Positions 38,203-64,000 of a stretch of 64,000 nt of DNA are shown one piece after another. The stretch covers positions 30,747,496-30,811,495 of the forward strand of contig LS997566.1 in NCBI GenBank assembly GCA_000469685.2, written 5' to 3'. Position 1 is the stretch's first letter, and every line of letters begins with the position of its first letter. The notes beneath the pieces were generated by a model. The model made no database searches. It saw only the letters and a list, made by a program, of their open reading frames with translations, and was not told where the DNA came from. The stretch is from Haemonchus contortus. Lineage: Eukaryota; Nematoda; Chromadorea; Rhabditida; Trichostrongylidae. Position numbers and translations under genes: made by a program.

Positions 38203-38488
38203 GGGCATGTTAGAACGTTATTATCGATTGCATTGGAGGCCCACAGGATGCAAAATATGAATGAGACGATCTACGGCTAGAAAAAATTTTCACAGGAGAA
38301 ACACAAGTATGAGAGAAGGCTTATAAGGATTTTTGGACTCAGGCAGGGCATGTTAGAATGTGGTTATCGATTGCATTAGGGGCCCACAGGATGCAAAATT
38401 ATGAATGGGACGACATTCTGTTAGAAAAAATTTTCACAGAAGAGTCACAAGTATGAGAGAAGGCTTATAAGGATTTTTGGACTAAGGC
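38203..38488 (+). repeat. Two-copy tandem duplication, ~143 bp unit
   Basis: The unit beginning GGGCATGTTAGAA at 38203 repeats at 38346, and both copies end GGCTTATAAGGATTTTTGGA. The copies differ by scattered substitutions and small indels. No reading frame spans it. Confidence 0.65.
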
Positions 38489-39399
38489 CAACTCCAAGCA
38501 TGTAGTAATGAGAAGAATGGCTGAAAAATACGCGCTAAAGCAGTCTTTAAAGATGAAGTCCTATAGGGACCTTGAAATCCAACCTCAACTGTTATCACTC
38601 AAATTCTCCGGGTGGGCGTAACACGGAGCCAATTTACAATATTAAAGGATAAATGTCAGCGCTGTGCATGTTGGAGAGGTTGTGGCAATGAGTGAGACCA
38701 GACGGCTGATGGTGACTGGGGCTAGACGACCTCCACTCTCTCCATAGTCGTCTCACTCTCCATTGCTCTCACAGCTTTGTTGTCATAATTACTTGAAATT
38801 CAGTTATCTGAGCATAAATCAAAGCTAAGGACCCGTAACCCCCATTCCACGTATTCAAAATTGCTAATGATGGCGGTATAAGAATCACAAGACAGGAAAG
38901 AACCAACCAGCTCTCGTCACCAGCTACGTAATCAGAAATACGAGAAGAATACGTAGGAACATAGGAATAATATCTCTAGTCCCATTCAAAAGCTGCTCCA
39001 AAAGAATTAGAAGGAGATTGCCGAATTGAGCTGCAGCTTATCACGGAATTGACGGAGGAAAAGAGTTGGGAATTAAGGGACACGTGATCAAGACTGCAAG
39101 AAACAAAGTTCCTGTTTCCAAATTTAATTCGAAGGTCCTATCAATCCTCACTGAAGAAGCAAAATATAGAGAAAAAGGCAAAACGATCGTTCAAGAATTT
39201 CCGAAAACTGGCAATGGCGATGGCGGCGCCTTAATTTGACGACTCAGACCAGGGCCCATATGACGAGAATCGATAGCGCCCACACACACACGAACACTGC
39301 CTACGAGCAGGCGATCGACGCAGGCACGGAGCACTTGAAGGGCAATGTCCGGCACTGATCTTCCGTCCGTCCACTAATGCTCACCACCGAGCTGACGTA

Positions 39400-39815
39400 T
39401 GCAGAATGGTTAGCGTTCTGTATCTTTCTGTACCTTGAAGACCAGATATCTACCTGAGCCAACCAAGCCTTCTATCCCTCCGGGATCGGTCGAATGGTAC
39501 CAGACTCCTCTAGAGGGATGAAAGCACTGTTTTTCACATCGGCTAGCCACCGCAAGCCATTGTGGCCACATGCGGAGGCCATATACGCATTCACTACGCC
39601 ACTACGATTCTGAATGAAGTTGAGTGTGTGGGCGCATCTCTCAGATGGGATCGATTACGCCGAAATCTTAATCCTTCAAGATTCAATTCATTTAGTGGGT
39701 GTTGTCGTTATTACTGGACCACACACACACTACAGTGTCAATTAGCTCGTTACCACACGCGTGGTCCCGGGATCAAATTCTGGGTCGACACTAGCCTAGG
39801 CTAATAAGCCTTCCA
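39400..39815 (+). repeat. tRNA-derived SINE, copy 4 (with 3' second module)
   Basis: The head is degraded. The body (GGTACCAGACTCCTC, ACATCGGCTAGCCACCGCAA, CACTACGATTCTGAATG) matches the other copies. It continues into TTTAGTGGGTGTTGTCGTTA, then the second tRNA-like module CAATTAGCTCGTTACCACAC plus GGGATCAAATTCTGG, as in copy 1. Confidence 0.55.
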
Positions 39816-40709
39816 TCTCCCGCATTCATGAGCGCATCCCTTCGACGAGGTTGATTTACACCCCAAGACATTATCGTTTACCCGTTCATCTTGAAGATTG
39901 ATTATTCATCAAGGAAAAATCAGTTGGTAGTCAACTCAAGGTAATCAGCCAGTTCTACTGCGAACAACTAACAGTGTTTTCTCGCAAGAGAACCGGTCAT
40001 GAAAAAAGACTGCTTTTCCTCCTCCATCGTAGATTCGCAATACTCACGAAGGTCTGTTGATGGAAATTTGGAACGCCCTTACAGAATCACATTCGACCTC
40101 TAATCCTAGGCGAGCATCAATTCGTTAAGCTGATCTTTTCTTTTACACTTTCGAATGACACCAGTTTCTTTTGAACAGAGTCTCAATATATCCTCCATGC
40201 TTGATGCCTTCACCCACTAAGTGTTGATATCAGCACCACATTCCGAATAGTCACCCTTAAATTCGCCTAGGAGGCTGAGAAGGCCCATGAGGATCGGCTT
40301 TGAATGTGACCTAGGCGAAGCATAGATAGTCAAAGGAGCAAGTCCCATAAAGTCTTCGAAATGAAGGGCCTTCGAAAGGCTCCAAAAGCCTCGTTCCCTC
40401 GGCTATCTACGACCCTAAAAGAAGACCATGAGAATCTGCACTCTACTGAATAAGTTATTGCCCAACAATCAAGATGACACAGGTCGATCAGCATCATAGT
40501 TTCTTATTCTTAATTGAGAAAATGTAATAGCAGTAAAATATGTTATCATTCGATTCCTTATTACGGAACTAAAGATCCGTACTGGGTTTACGAAAGGAAA
40601 AGGTAAAGCCTTTAACGCTGAACACTTTTGCAAAACATATCAAGAACCTGAGCCCGAGTAGAGTACCTGTATAGAAGCGTAAGTGATATTTGGATTACTA
40701 GAATGTTTA

Positions 40710-42242
40710 TCCTTACTATATATAAAGCGCTCTGTCTGTCTGTCTGTCTGTCTGTTTGTACGGAAATTCGATATAACGTGAGGGAACACCTGGAGAAGTC
40801 GGGTCAAGTTTGGAATGAGTTGAGCATAGGGTAAGTGCAACAGAGCACATGTGAGCCTGGCGGAGCTCCACCCCAAGGGGCGGGGCGTGCGCCAGGATTG
40901 GGCGGGGTCATGGACTAATTATTCTAAATCGGTCTCATCACAGTCCAGACGCCGGGAAAAAATGTCCAAAGGTGAGGGATGGGTCATCAACTAAAATAAA
41001 GGAAGCTTACTGGCGGTGGGCGGAGCGTTCTCGCAGTGGGCGGTACTTTTCACAGAGATTCATAACTCGATTCAACGAAGACGTAGAGGGCAGGAAAAAA
41101 AGCAAGAAGAGTGAGCAAGACCTCATGCGGGTTGGACATGCGTAAGCTTAGCGAAGCCCCGCCCACGGTGGGCGGGGCGTGCGTTAAGATGAAAGCTACT
41201 TTTTAAAAATTAGTGTAACTTCTTTCGGAAACGTTCTAGAATGCGGGAAAAAAGTGGTCAGAGGTAAAGGAACAAGTGTGGTCAAATTTTCGAAGTGGGC
41301 GGGGCTATCGCCAAAGTGGGCGGAGCTTAGATCAAAATTTCATAAGTCTGTTCAGAAATGTTCTAATACGCGGAAAAAAATTGGTAAGAGGCAATGGAAC
41401 AAATGTGGTCAAATTTTCGAAGTGGGCGGGGCTATCGCCAAAGTGGGCGGAGCTTAGATCAAAATTTCATAAGTCTGTTCAGAAACGTTCTAAAACGCGG
41501 AAAAAAATTTGTAAGAGGCAGTGGAACAAATGTGGTCAAATTCTCGAAGTGGGCGGGGTTATCGCCAAAGTGGGCGGAGCTTAGATCAAAATTTCATAAG
41601 TCTGTTCAGAAACGTTCTAAAACGCGAAAAAAAATTTGTAAGAGGCAATGGAACAAATGTGGTCAAATTTTCGAAGTGGGCGGGGCTATCGCCAAAGTGG
41701 GCGGAGCTTAGATCAAAAATTTATAACTCTGTTCAGAAACGTTCTAGAACGCGGGAAAAAAGTGGAAAGAGGCAATGGAACAAATGTGGTCAAATTCTCG
41801 AAATGGGCGGGGTTGGCATCAAAGTGGACGGAGCTCAAATCAAAAATTTATGACTCTATTCAGAAACTTCCTGGGATGCGGCAAGAAGGTGCCAAGGTGT
41901 AGAAGAACGAAGTGGGCGGGGCTGGCACATGGAAGCGAGGTCAGGACCAAAAGTTCATCTCTTCAAAAACTTTCTGGAATGCGGAAAAAAATGGTTTGGA
42001 GCAGTCAAAAGAGGGGTGGTCAAGTTTATTTTGGAAAGGGTTTGCACTAAGGTGGACGGAGCTATGATCAACAGCTAATAACTGTGCTCAAATATATTGA
42101 GCGTGATGCTATCAGCAGTTCAGCGTTCGAATCTAGAGAGAACTGTCTTATTCTGATTGTCCAACATTCCGCTGAATGACTCCATCGTGGATGAGTGGCC
42201 GTCGACATATACTGCGCGCGTTAGCGTGCATAGCCAAACTGG
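40710..42242 (+). mobile_element. Non-autonomous Helitron-like element C
   Basis: It begins TCCTTACTATATATAAAGCG then (TCTG)n, preceded by A. It ends with a GCGCGCGTTAGCGTGCATAG hairpin-like block and CTGG followed by T at 42243. This matches Helitron rules (insertion between A and T, 5' TC, 3' hairpin plus CTRR, no target duplication) and the other three copies here. The interior is rich in GTGGGCGGGGC motifs and contains a 127-bp tandem array. No Rep/helicase is encoded. Confidence 0.75.
41267..41902 (+). repeat. 127-bp tandem array inside Helitron C
   Basis: Five units with starts at about 41267, 41394, 41521, 41648 and 41775, each containing GGAACAAATGTGGTCAAATT, GTGGGCGGGGCT and GTTCAGAAACGTTCTA. 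Because 127 is not a multiple of three, frames shift between units. Each plus-strand frame of 80-110 codons is an artefact of the repeat. Related, more diverged units occur in Helitron D (about 59930-60420). Confidence 0.85.
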
Positions 42243-43790
42243 TTAAGTTATAAAGCGTTTATTTAAAAGCACCTCTAGTGTAACTGCTGCTTTGAGGAGT
42301 GACTGATTACATTAGGACAACATTGGTGCCAATTGGTACCAATAAAACGGTCAGGAAGGAGTGATGAGCTTAGCTAGATAGAGTGAATTACGACCAGAAC
42401 GCTCTAGTTGCACAGCGGTTCTCATTAGGGCAGACACTGATCACTAGGTTACTGTGGAAGGTGATCTGCTTCACTAAAGGGTGAGGAATTCTGCCATGAT
42501 CACTCAAATTACAAATATTTCTGAGGAAAACTACCGCTAAAATACCATTCCCCATTTTAACATGAGTCCCACTACAAGACATCCTGGGCACATCAGCCGA
42601 CGCCCAACCTGATCTATTTGAAGGTTCGTACCCGAGAAATACCCAAAGCCTTGGACAAAACATACTACCACCTATGGTTCATAAAAGTGACATTGAAGTC
42701 ATAAGAAAGTTGGATGTCATTCTTACTGTGAAAGGGACATGGGCATTCTGACGTACAAAACCATCGCACTCCGGATGTCAATCGAATCAATTTAGCTTCT
42801 TTTAGCTCATAGTATAGAGTCAGCCGTACTTTCTCCGTAGTCTCAACGAAAGCTCTAATTATCGGCGGGAGGTCCTCGAGTTTCTGGTTCGATGAGCAGA
42901 AGGATTTAGCCACAATCTCTTCCACTACAATTTCTCCTCTTAATCGCATGACACATCAGATCCGTCTGATCCTCGGCTATGGAAGGAGTTCGAAAACCAA
43001 AACCTCAATGCTCAGAATTCTCGGAACAATCAAATATGTTCAGAATTTCGATTGCTGTCTTTTCATCTGCAAACAGACAAGGCAAGCAGGTTCGCCCTTG
43101 TTGTGGAAGTGTAGAGTGTCCAAAACGTTAGTAAAGGTAATCAAGCTCCTACGCCTTACTGCTATTTTCAAGGCATTACTTAATGTTTTTCATACCGTTC
43201 ACTTCCTCCTGCTTAGCACTGATGCTGCGTCCTCATGAAACCTAATCACAAAGGCAGCTGAGATGAGAACGAAAAGGGGGTGAAAACGAAGGTGAGAGGC
43301 CACCGATAGCTATTTTCACCATATTGGAATCATCGACAACATCGTACTCATAACATCGATCTCCGAGCATGTGGAACGGATGTGACTGGTTTCGACATCT
43401 CAAGTGGAAAACTCACTTAATACCGTAGTTAAATGAAGATGAAATTCTCCAAATATGATTGGTTAAAGAAGCGAAGAATCAAATGTGAGGACCTAGAAAG
43501 TAAGAAGTATGTAATAAAGCAGTAGGTGTTGATCTACAAACCAAGAACTTCACTCTAGCTAGATCACACAAAAAATCTGAATGAAAAATGCAAGGTATGA
43601 TCTACAACTTATTGGTTGTCTTATGCATAAATCACCACTCTCGCCTACTGGGCCACATTCAGCTCCAGCTGTCTAACTATAAAGGATAGAAGAGTGAGAA
43701 GGGTTGATTTCTCATGTCGAACACAGAATATTTCCATCACTTGCCACTCCTGTTTTTGGGAACTTTGAAAGACTAACACAAAACCACTTC
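42243..43790. other. No gene seen
   Basis: Two adjacent minus-strand frames of 91 and 94 codons (42388-42949) are separated by stops and contain nothing I recognise. No repeat boundaries were found. Confidence 0.35.
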
Positions 43791-44034
43791 AACCCATTGC
43801 GTACCGCGTGCTGCACATGGTGAAGCACGCCCCTCCGCCTCTGCGCACCCGCAATTTCGTTCAAAATCACTTTAGAGTTCTGATAAAGTTTGAACAGTCC
43901 ATGCGACTCGCTCAAACAACCGCTCTGTGTGGCTGAGTGCTGCATGCCGTGAACCACATCGCCCGCGTCGATTTTGAAGGAAACGTTGGGCACATTCGGC
44001 AGCTAGCGCAAAACACTGCGATACGCAATGGGTT
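43791..44034. mobile_element. 244-bp MITE abutting Helitron B
   Basis: AACCCATTGCGTACCGC at the left is mirrored by GCGATACGCAATGGGTT at the right, with partial complementarity continuing inward. It ends only 21 bp from the 3' terminus of Helitron B. The target duplication is unclear. Confidence 0.6.
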
Positions 44035-44055
44035 AATCAATCGAAATATTGAATA

Positions 44056-44921
44056 CCAGGCGGCTACGCACGCTATCGCGTGCGCTAGGTGTTCTGGTCA
44101 TGAGAAACGGAGTCACATGAGCTGATTTTCATTGTGGACCTTTGTCGGATTTATGAGTTTCCCGCCCCGCCTCCTATGGGCGGAGTCTGGTCCTGCCGTC
44201 CACCCTAAGTGTTCCCATCCTGTTGCCTGTGCTCCTACAAAATTTGAACGCTTTAGTTACACTGGGACAGGAGTTATGAATTTTCGCCCAAACCCCGCCT
44301 CCTGTGGGAGGAGTCCGGTCCTGCCACCCACCGTAAGTGTTTCCATCATGCTGCCTGTACCCCTACCAAATTCGAACTCTCTAGGTCCATGGGAACCGGA
44401 GTTATGGATTTTCGTATATAAATGTAAGAAAGGATGTGAGCTCCGAGGTACGCTCCGCCCATTGTGGGCGGGCCTCCGCTGACGACATTTATGCTGGAGA
44501 CGCCTTCGAAAATGCTTCTCTTACATCAGCTTTTTCCTTCTCTGCTGGCTTTCTCCAAACCGAGTTACAAATGTTTTCATAAAGCATTGCACTTCTGAAG
44601 AACGCCCCGCCCATCGGGGGTGGGTCTCCTCAGTTGGATCTAACTTACCAACGCACATCTTTGACCACCTTTAAACCTCACTCTTAAAACCGTCTTGCGA
44701 CTGAATTTGAAATCATGCTCCTCAGTACAGCTCATTTGGATGCACGCCACGCCCACTGTGGGCGGGGCTACGCCAAGCTGATGTGTGCTTTATACTTCTC
44801 GGGACATGGCCCACCCATTCCACGCTTGATCCGGTCTCCCTAAGCAGATCTAAAGGAGCTAAGGAATATCGTGACAGACATACAGTTAGACGACAGACAA
44901 AGCGCTTCATAGTAAGTAGGA
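44056..44921 (-). mobile_element. Non-autonomous Helitron-like element B
   Basis: On the minus strand it starts TCCTACTTACTATGAAGCGC-TTTGTCTG after an A (44922 complement). It ends with hairpin CTAGCGCACGC/GCGTGCGTAG and CTGG before T. It is colinear with Helitron A, sharing GACCGGATCAAGCGTGGAAT, GCCCCGCCCACAGTGGGCG-type blocks and the AATCAGCTCATG tail, but its TCTG tract is only a few units long. Confidence 0.8.
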
Positions 44922-47320
44922 TTATAGCTATAAAGTGCACAAAGAGGCTGCTCGTTTCGTGATAATGTGGGCGCCTCCTATCAGGGATGGAAGGAAATGG
45001 TACGGCCTCATCACCTTGCCACCTTCTTCACGTGCCGAAATGACCCTACTTCTGCATGCGTTCAGGGGAGTAAATGACAGTAGTGCTAGTAGTTGATGCT
45101 GGACTGACACATACTGAGTAGAATAGACGCATGTCTCTTATAAATAAATGTTCGAGACAACCAGGTAGACCGTGCGGGAACAAAAGGAATAATGATCACT
45201 AGTGCTGTCTCCGGAAGTTGGCAAGTAAGACAGCAACGACTACTTACAATTGGAAGCACGAACATCGGAAAATTTCAAAGAAAGTAAGAGTGCTTGAAAC
45301 GAGTTTATGAAAGGCAGTTTCCGCCGCTACACCTTCCCTGAAAAAGCCTTTCTATGGATAAGGAAGTGGGGAAATTAGGTCAACCAAGGAGGGACGGGGA
45401 GTCAGGGAAAAAAAAACTCAGTGGATACCTGGTGAGACTGCAATAACACCTTTTCTTGGCTGTAGATATTTCACAAGTGGCGTAGTAAATGCGCAGTTCG
45501 TATAGCAAAAAAATTTGGAAGCATGCCAAGAGAAATGGCTCATTTGCACCGATACCACAACAACAATGAACTACGTGTTCCAATAACTGATTTGCAAACT
45601 CTGAATCCACTTTACTCGCTAGTAGATAACAATCCTGCGCATAAGCACTCTCTGTTACGTGAAGTTGCCCAATGGAGATGAAGAAGTCTCTATAGGACTG
45701 AATTGATCATTCCTTCTCAAGATCAATCAACTCACCACTCTTAAACTATAGACTTCCAAGAATCATTCTTTAGAACAGGACTTTTGGGAGGATTACCCCC
45801 CATCTCAATGATAGCGCTGTTTAAACAAAAAATATGTCCATCGACCAGTTTTACGAAGGAGCTCACCGTGAAGGGGAGCGCAGCCACGTTCCAAATCAAC
45901 AAAGAGCGAGGAAGCTTTTTTTTTCTTGTAAGTGAATCGCGGAAAGCAAAGTTTCCACTTCAGATACGCCGTGCACCTTACGTGCACCAGACATGTCGCG
46001 TTATACGTGACTGACCAAATTGGAAATTTTTTCTGTGTGTTGCCAACGCAAATCCATAAGACTTATTTTTACGAAAAAGAATGGCTCGAAGGGAGCGAAA
46101 GACGAAGGTTTCAAGAACAGCTGGTAAACAAAAGTAGCAGAATGATCAGGACGGAAGCTCTTCGTCCACATCGGTATATGGAAGATCGTGTCGGAGCAAA
46201 ATACCTCATTTCATATTATCCTTGAATAATACATAGAAATGAAAAAAAATGAGAAAGTTCACTACCGGGAAAGCTTTCTAATGCTTGACAACCAACGTCT
46301 ACTCCTTGGAAGTCATATTACTCCATGGAGCTTCACTTCAGAACCTGACTGTCTTCAAACTGTCACTGTCTCATTACTCATGGTTGACTACTGCCTCAAT
46401 CATGTCCGAATAAACCCGATAGTAATCTTCAATGGCCAGCGCGTGGAGTATTTTTCAAATACAGTCCACACCTTCTCTTAAACGTGGGGTGCAACAGTAA
46501 ATAATATGTTGAGGAAGTAGGACTTTGCCGTTGCAGTTGCTTAAAAAGTAGCTTTACGAGAACAAGCTTTTGAGTGACTTTCCAACCACTGTAATTGAAA
46601 GAAAGCTCAGACGTTTTTTCAATAATTACGGTTGCAAAATTAATGTAAAGAGATGTTCCTAAAGGATGTAATCTGAGTAATCTCTGGCTCACGGCTTCGG
46701 TGGCTACTTCTACTTAATGGTCGCTGATTTATCTTGAATTTGGAAAAGTATTAACTGTTTCAAACCTGATAGTCGTATTTATCTGCCTCCGTGCCTGTAT
46801 ATCGTAATTATCCGGAAAGGAAAATTCAATGCAATTAAATTCGTTGAGATGGAATATAATCCCATTGGCCAGAAAAGAGAATGACAGTGTCCGATCTGTG
46901 GATCAGAAGCACACGATCACGATTAACAGAATGAATTACTCAAAAAATTTGCTCAGTAACTATTGAAATGGGTAAAGTGAGAAATTCCAAGGAATAAGCA
47001 AACGTTGTAGTGTGAGTAAAGGGACGTCGCATAGGCCTTGGACCGGTTCCTGGGGGCCAGCCGCGACGCGAGGTTTCGAGGCCAGCATCCGTGAAAGGAC
47101 GAATTATGGCTTCTTCGTGTATGTGGGAAATCATTCCCTCTCCCTCTCGCCCTTTGCTCGATTCCGTACTGTACTGCACCTTTTTGAGGAGTCAACATTC
47201 CGTGGAATAAGCATACTGTAAGAGAGAGTAATAGTAACTGAAAAACATTTAGTTCACACAATCAGAATACCCCATGGTATTCATGAGGAGGCCACTTAAA
47301 CTCACAAACCATTACCTCCC
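44922..47320. other. No gene seen
   Basis: Only short frames without motifs or consistent splice sites were seen. Confidence 0.35.
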
Positions 47321-47324
47321 CAAG

Positions 47325-47500
47325 GTAGGAAATCGAGTCAGTTCCGCTAGGCAGGCACGCACGCGTTCGACTTCCAGACACCCTCGCTCTAAGAGGAATG
47401 CGCGTTCGGCCAACAAAATGACTTGCTGGGAAAATCGAAGCCCATGTTAGCACTTTCATCCGTCGGAGACGAGTTTGGTACCAATTAAACAGGAAGCTAA
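47325..47500 (-). repeat. Partial SINE, copy 5
   Basis: The minus strand reads AATTGGTACCAAACTCG, then GATGAAAGTGCT, then GCAAGTCATTTTGTTGGCC, matching the SINE body. It supplies the last ~60 codons of the 226-codon frame 47942-47262. Confidence 0.5.
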
Positions 47501-48338
47501 GGATGGTTTGGTTTGCATAGACACGACTCGATCTTGGGTGAAAAACTCGGACCAGCCATGCGGTAACGCCACTTATTATTGCCTTAACGACTCTAGTGTA
47601 CCATTTTTGAAAAATGCCTATCAGCACAAATGAAATGGCATTATCTTCTATCACGACTCCCGATTTTGCCCTCAAATGAAAATGAGCACTAGCATGTTGT
47701 AGCAGAAACGAATCCGTTTTTCTGTTTTCAAAATTCAATTGCGTGAAAATCGTATCCCAACAATTCGAATCAGAAAATATGCCCTGCGACTTGCTTGCTT
47801 TGATCGGAAGTATGTTTTCTGAAATGTATGCGGTGGAATCCTGAAGATTTCTACCTTTGTCCTCTGCTGCATAGGTTGTCACGAACTCGGGGTACAGAAC
47901 TACCATCAATGTCCATAGTCGGTGAGCTTGAGCTATGGACACACTCAGAAAACCAAGCTGGTAACAAAGCTCCTAGACGAATAAGCTGAAGGACCGGGTA
48001 CATGCTGATAGTACTATACACATATGTACTAAAAAAGTAAAAACTCGGGAATTTGCAAACCACAAAGATCATCACCGCGATGCTGTTGATGACTAGAGAT
48101 ACTCAAAAATTAAGTTCAGCCACAATGTCATGAGATATTTCAAGAAGCAGCAGATGTAACTATCTAAAAGCAAGGTAACGCATCAAGCAGAAAAAATTTC
48201 ATTGTAGTAGATTATTCACAGTAAGATTTACACTTCTCTAACAAATAAATTGTAAATGATCAAGTATGCATGCACCTTAACCAGATAAATGTAACACAAC
48301 ATATCAAAAAAAACCACGAAACAATGGAACTGGAAGTA

Positions 48339-63536
<15,198 letters not shown>

Positions 63537-63769
63537 CTAAAATTAATATAATGATGATAATTGCGGAATAAGTTCCTACAACTGATGATGAATTGAGCAG
63601 CACTTTATATCGTATTGATGGCCTAGTTCATTTCCACCAAATGGCGTTAAAAACCAGCAAGGAAAACTATCAGGTAACCAATAAAGTTCGTGCTGTTTTG
63701 CAAGTGGATAAATAAATGTACAAAAAAACGATTTAACTAAAGTTTACTCCTTAAGAAAGAGTAATAGTT

Positions 63770-64000
63770 TCCTTCAGCAAGAATGACTTTCCGATTCCTT
63801 ATGATTATCCAGTGCCAAAAACAGGAGATAGTCGCTTAGGGCAAGACCTGGTGATACGGAGGGTGAGGCAGAATCTCTCATTGTAGACATGCTAGAGTTT
63901 CCCGAGTGATTCTTGCTGTGTGCGGTCTGGCGTTGTCATGGTGGAATACTCAACTTGAAAATTTTAAACTTAATACGCACTACTTAAACTTATGAGACAC
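63770..64000 (-). pseudogene. Mariner transposase fragment at window edge
   Basis: The minus strand in one frame gives HDNARPHTARITRETL, a stop, then EILPHPPYHQVLP and another stop. These are the second-Asp motif and following segment of a mariner transposase, with in-frame stops and a lost SPDLAP motif. The remainder lies beyond the window. It is just upstream of the first visible exon of the RGG gene. Confidence 0.75.

Noticed and set aside
41267..41902. CRISPR-like array
   Set aside because: Repeats are contiguous 127-bp units without unique spacers, in a eukaryotic transposon; not a CRISPR array.
41254..42050. Overlapping plus-strand frames containing WSNFRSGRGYRQSGRS-type repeats
   Set aside because: They are artefacts of the 127-bp tandem array inside Helitron C; the frame shifts at every unit.

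Overview
This window looks like genomic DNA of a parasitic or free-living rhabditid nematode, most likely a strongylid (hookworm-like) species. The evidence is a many-exon orthologue of the nematode developmental-timing gene dre-1, splice acceptors of the nematode TTTTCAG/TTNCAG type, a mix of ~50 bp and kilobase-sized introns, and a very heavy load of Helitrons, Tc1/mariner relatives, RTE-type retrotransposon remnants, tRNA-derived SINEs and short inverted-repeat elements. There are no bacterial-style operons. The species call is inference; no rRNA or mitochondrial marker is present.

Only two genes can be reconstructed with confidence, both on the minus strand. (1) dre-1/FBXO11, 14430 down to 5608: I could assemble 21 exons whose splice phases all agree. 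They encode a Ser-rich N-terminal piece, an F-box, a long right-handed beta-helix of repeated units and a C-terminal UBR-type zinc finger. Only the first exon(s) with the start codon were not found. (2) An unrecognised gene running from 63536 (its 5' end lies outside the window) to 48339: 11 exons in consistent phase encode at least 421 residues of charged, Ser-rich, probably disordered protein ending in an RGG box. Its two ~6-6.5 kb introns hold most of the transposons of the right-hand third of the window.

Weaker gene signals are a possible last exon of an organic-cation/sugar transporter-like MFS protein on the plus strand (4171-4383) and a small ORF with a signal peptide on the minus strand (20792-21124).

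Layout: 1-2.4 kb SINEs and a spectacular palindromic element; 4.2-14.4 kb the MFS-like exon and dre-1, tail to tail; 14.4-32 kb mostly featureless DNA with an RTE-type remnant near 19-20 kb; 32-37 kb several inverted-repeat elements; 39-45 kb a SINE and two non-autonomous Helitrons, one carrying a 127-bp tandem array; 48-63.5 kb the RGG gene with intronic Tc1, Helitron, RTE, MITE and mariner insertions, including a ~730 bp (TCTG)n tract. The most notable recurring structure is a Helitron-like family with four copies here. All begin A|TCC...TGTCTG and end in a hairpin followed by CTGR|T, and they carry expanded microsatellite or minisatellite DNA inside them.
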